From assembly GCA_051871275.1 (NCBI GenBank), contig JBJECR010000147.1, positions 1-5,886 of the forward strand: a DNA stretch of 5,886 nt, given 5' to 3'. Under the pieces are notes generated by a model. It made no database searches, was not told where the DNA came from, and worked only from the letters and a program-made list of their open reading frames with translations. The first letter of the stretch is position 1; the number at the start of each line of letters is the position of its first letter. Position numbers and translations under genes: made by a program. The DNA is from CAJUPY01 sp051871275 (lineage in GTDB: Bacteria > Bacteroidota > Bacteroidia > Bacteroidales > Muribaculaceae). Of this stretch, positions 5,810 through 5,886 are shown in pieces.

Positions 5810-5840
5810 ATTGCCTATTGAAACTAAAGTAGTAACTTTC
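5810..5840 (+). promoter_or_regulatory. Weak possible promoter for a gene beyond the window
   Basis: ATTG (5810-5813) and TAACTTTC (5833-5840), spaced by 19 bases, each differ by one base from the Bacteroidota consensus TTTG and TAnnTTTG. The rest of the window up to 5886 is A+T-rich and holds no start codon with a convincing frame. The position after a terminator suits a promoter, but two mismatches make this tentative. Confidence 0.3.
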
Positions 5841-5886
5841 CCATCTTTGACACTTAAATTTATAAAAAGAGCCGCCAAAGCCTTTA

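Noticed and set aside
1..5886. CRISPR array, tRNA, rRNA or riboswitch
   Set aside because: I saw no regularly spaced repeats, cloverleaf-like segments or known aptamer motifs on either strand by eye.

Overview
The window looks like chromosomal DNA of a Bacteroidota (Bacteroidales-like) bacterium. The reasons are the -7 boxes of TAnnTTFG-type (TAnnTTTG) upstream of the genes, the lack of clear Shine-Dalgarno sequences, a PorT-like outer-membrane barrel protein, a LysM/periplasmic-binding-protein fusion, and a CpsB/YwqE-type PHP phosphatase with the usual Bacteroidota sequence flavour. The sequence alone does not let me name a genus.

Layout. Positions 62-2457, minus strand: a two-gene operon. 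A secreted protein with two LysM repeats and a type-1 periplasmic-binding-protein-like domain comes first, then an outer-membrane beta-barrel protein; the two share an ATGA stop/start overlap. The operon has its own -7 box in the 79-base gap before it. Positions 2537-3283, minus strand: a metal-dependent PHP phosphatase of the CpsB/YwqE tyrosine-phosphatase family. Positions 3301-3643: a 343-bp element with no transposase and 36-38-bp imperfect terminal inverted repeats, flanked by TA on both sides. I read it as a non-autonomous (MITE-like) insertion. Positions 3644-3760: two divergent promoters back to back, one for the phosphatase and one for the gene to the right. Positions 3842-5701, plus strand: a biotin-dependent carboxyltransferase/decarboxylase alpha subunit (OadA/PycB type) ending in a biotinyl domain, followed by a strong intrinsic terminator at 5752-5790. 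Positions 5791-5886 hold no gene, only a weak possible promoter pointing out of the window.

The most interesting point is the element at 3301-3643. It lies exactly between a good promoter (-7 box at 3650-3657) and the phosphatase start codon. The expected transcription start falls at the element boundary, so the mRNA would begin with the whole element, whose ends can pair, as a 5' leader. The longest phosphatase reading frame begins inside the inverted repeat, which is why the start should be placed 11 codons downstream, at 3283. The remaining genes are unrelated housekeeping or envelope functions: envelope proteins on the left, central carbon metabolism on the right.
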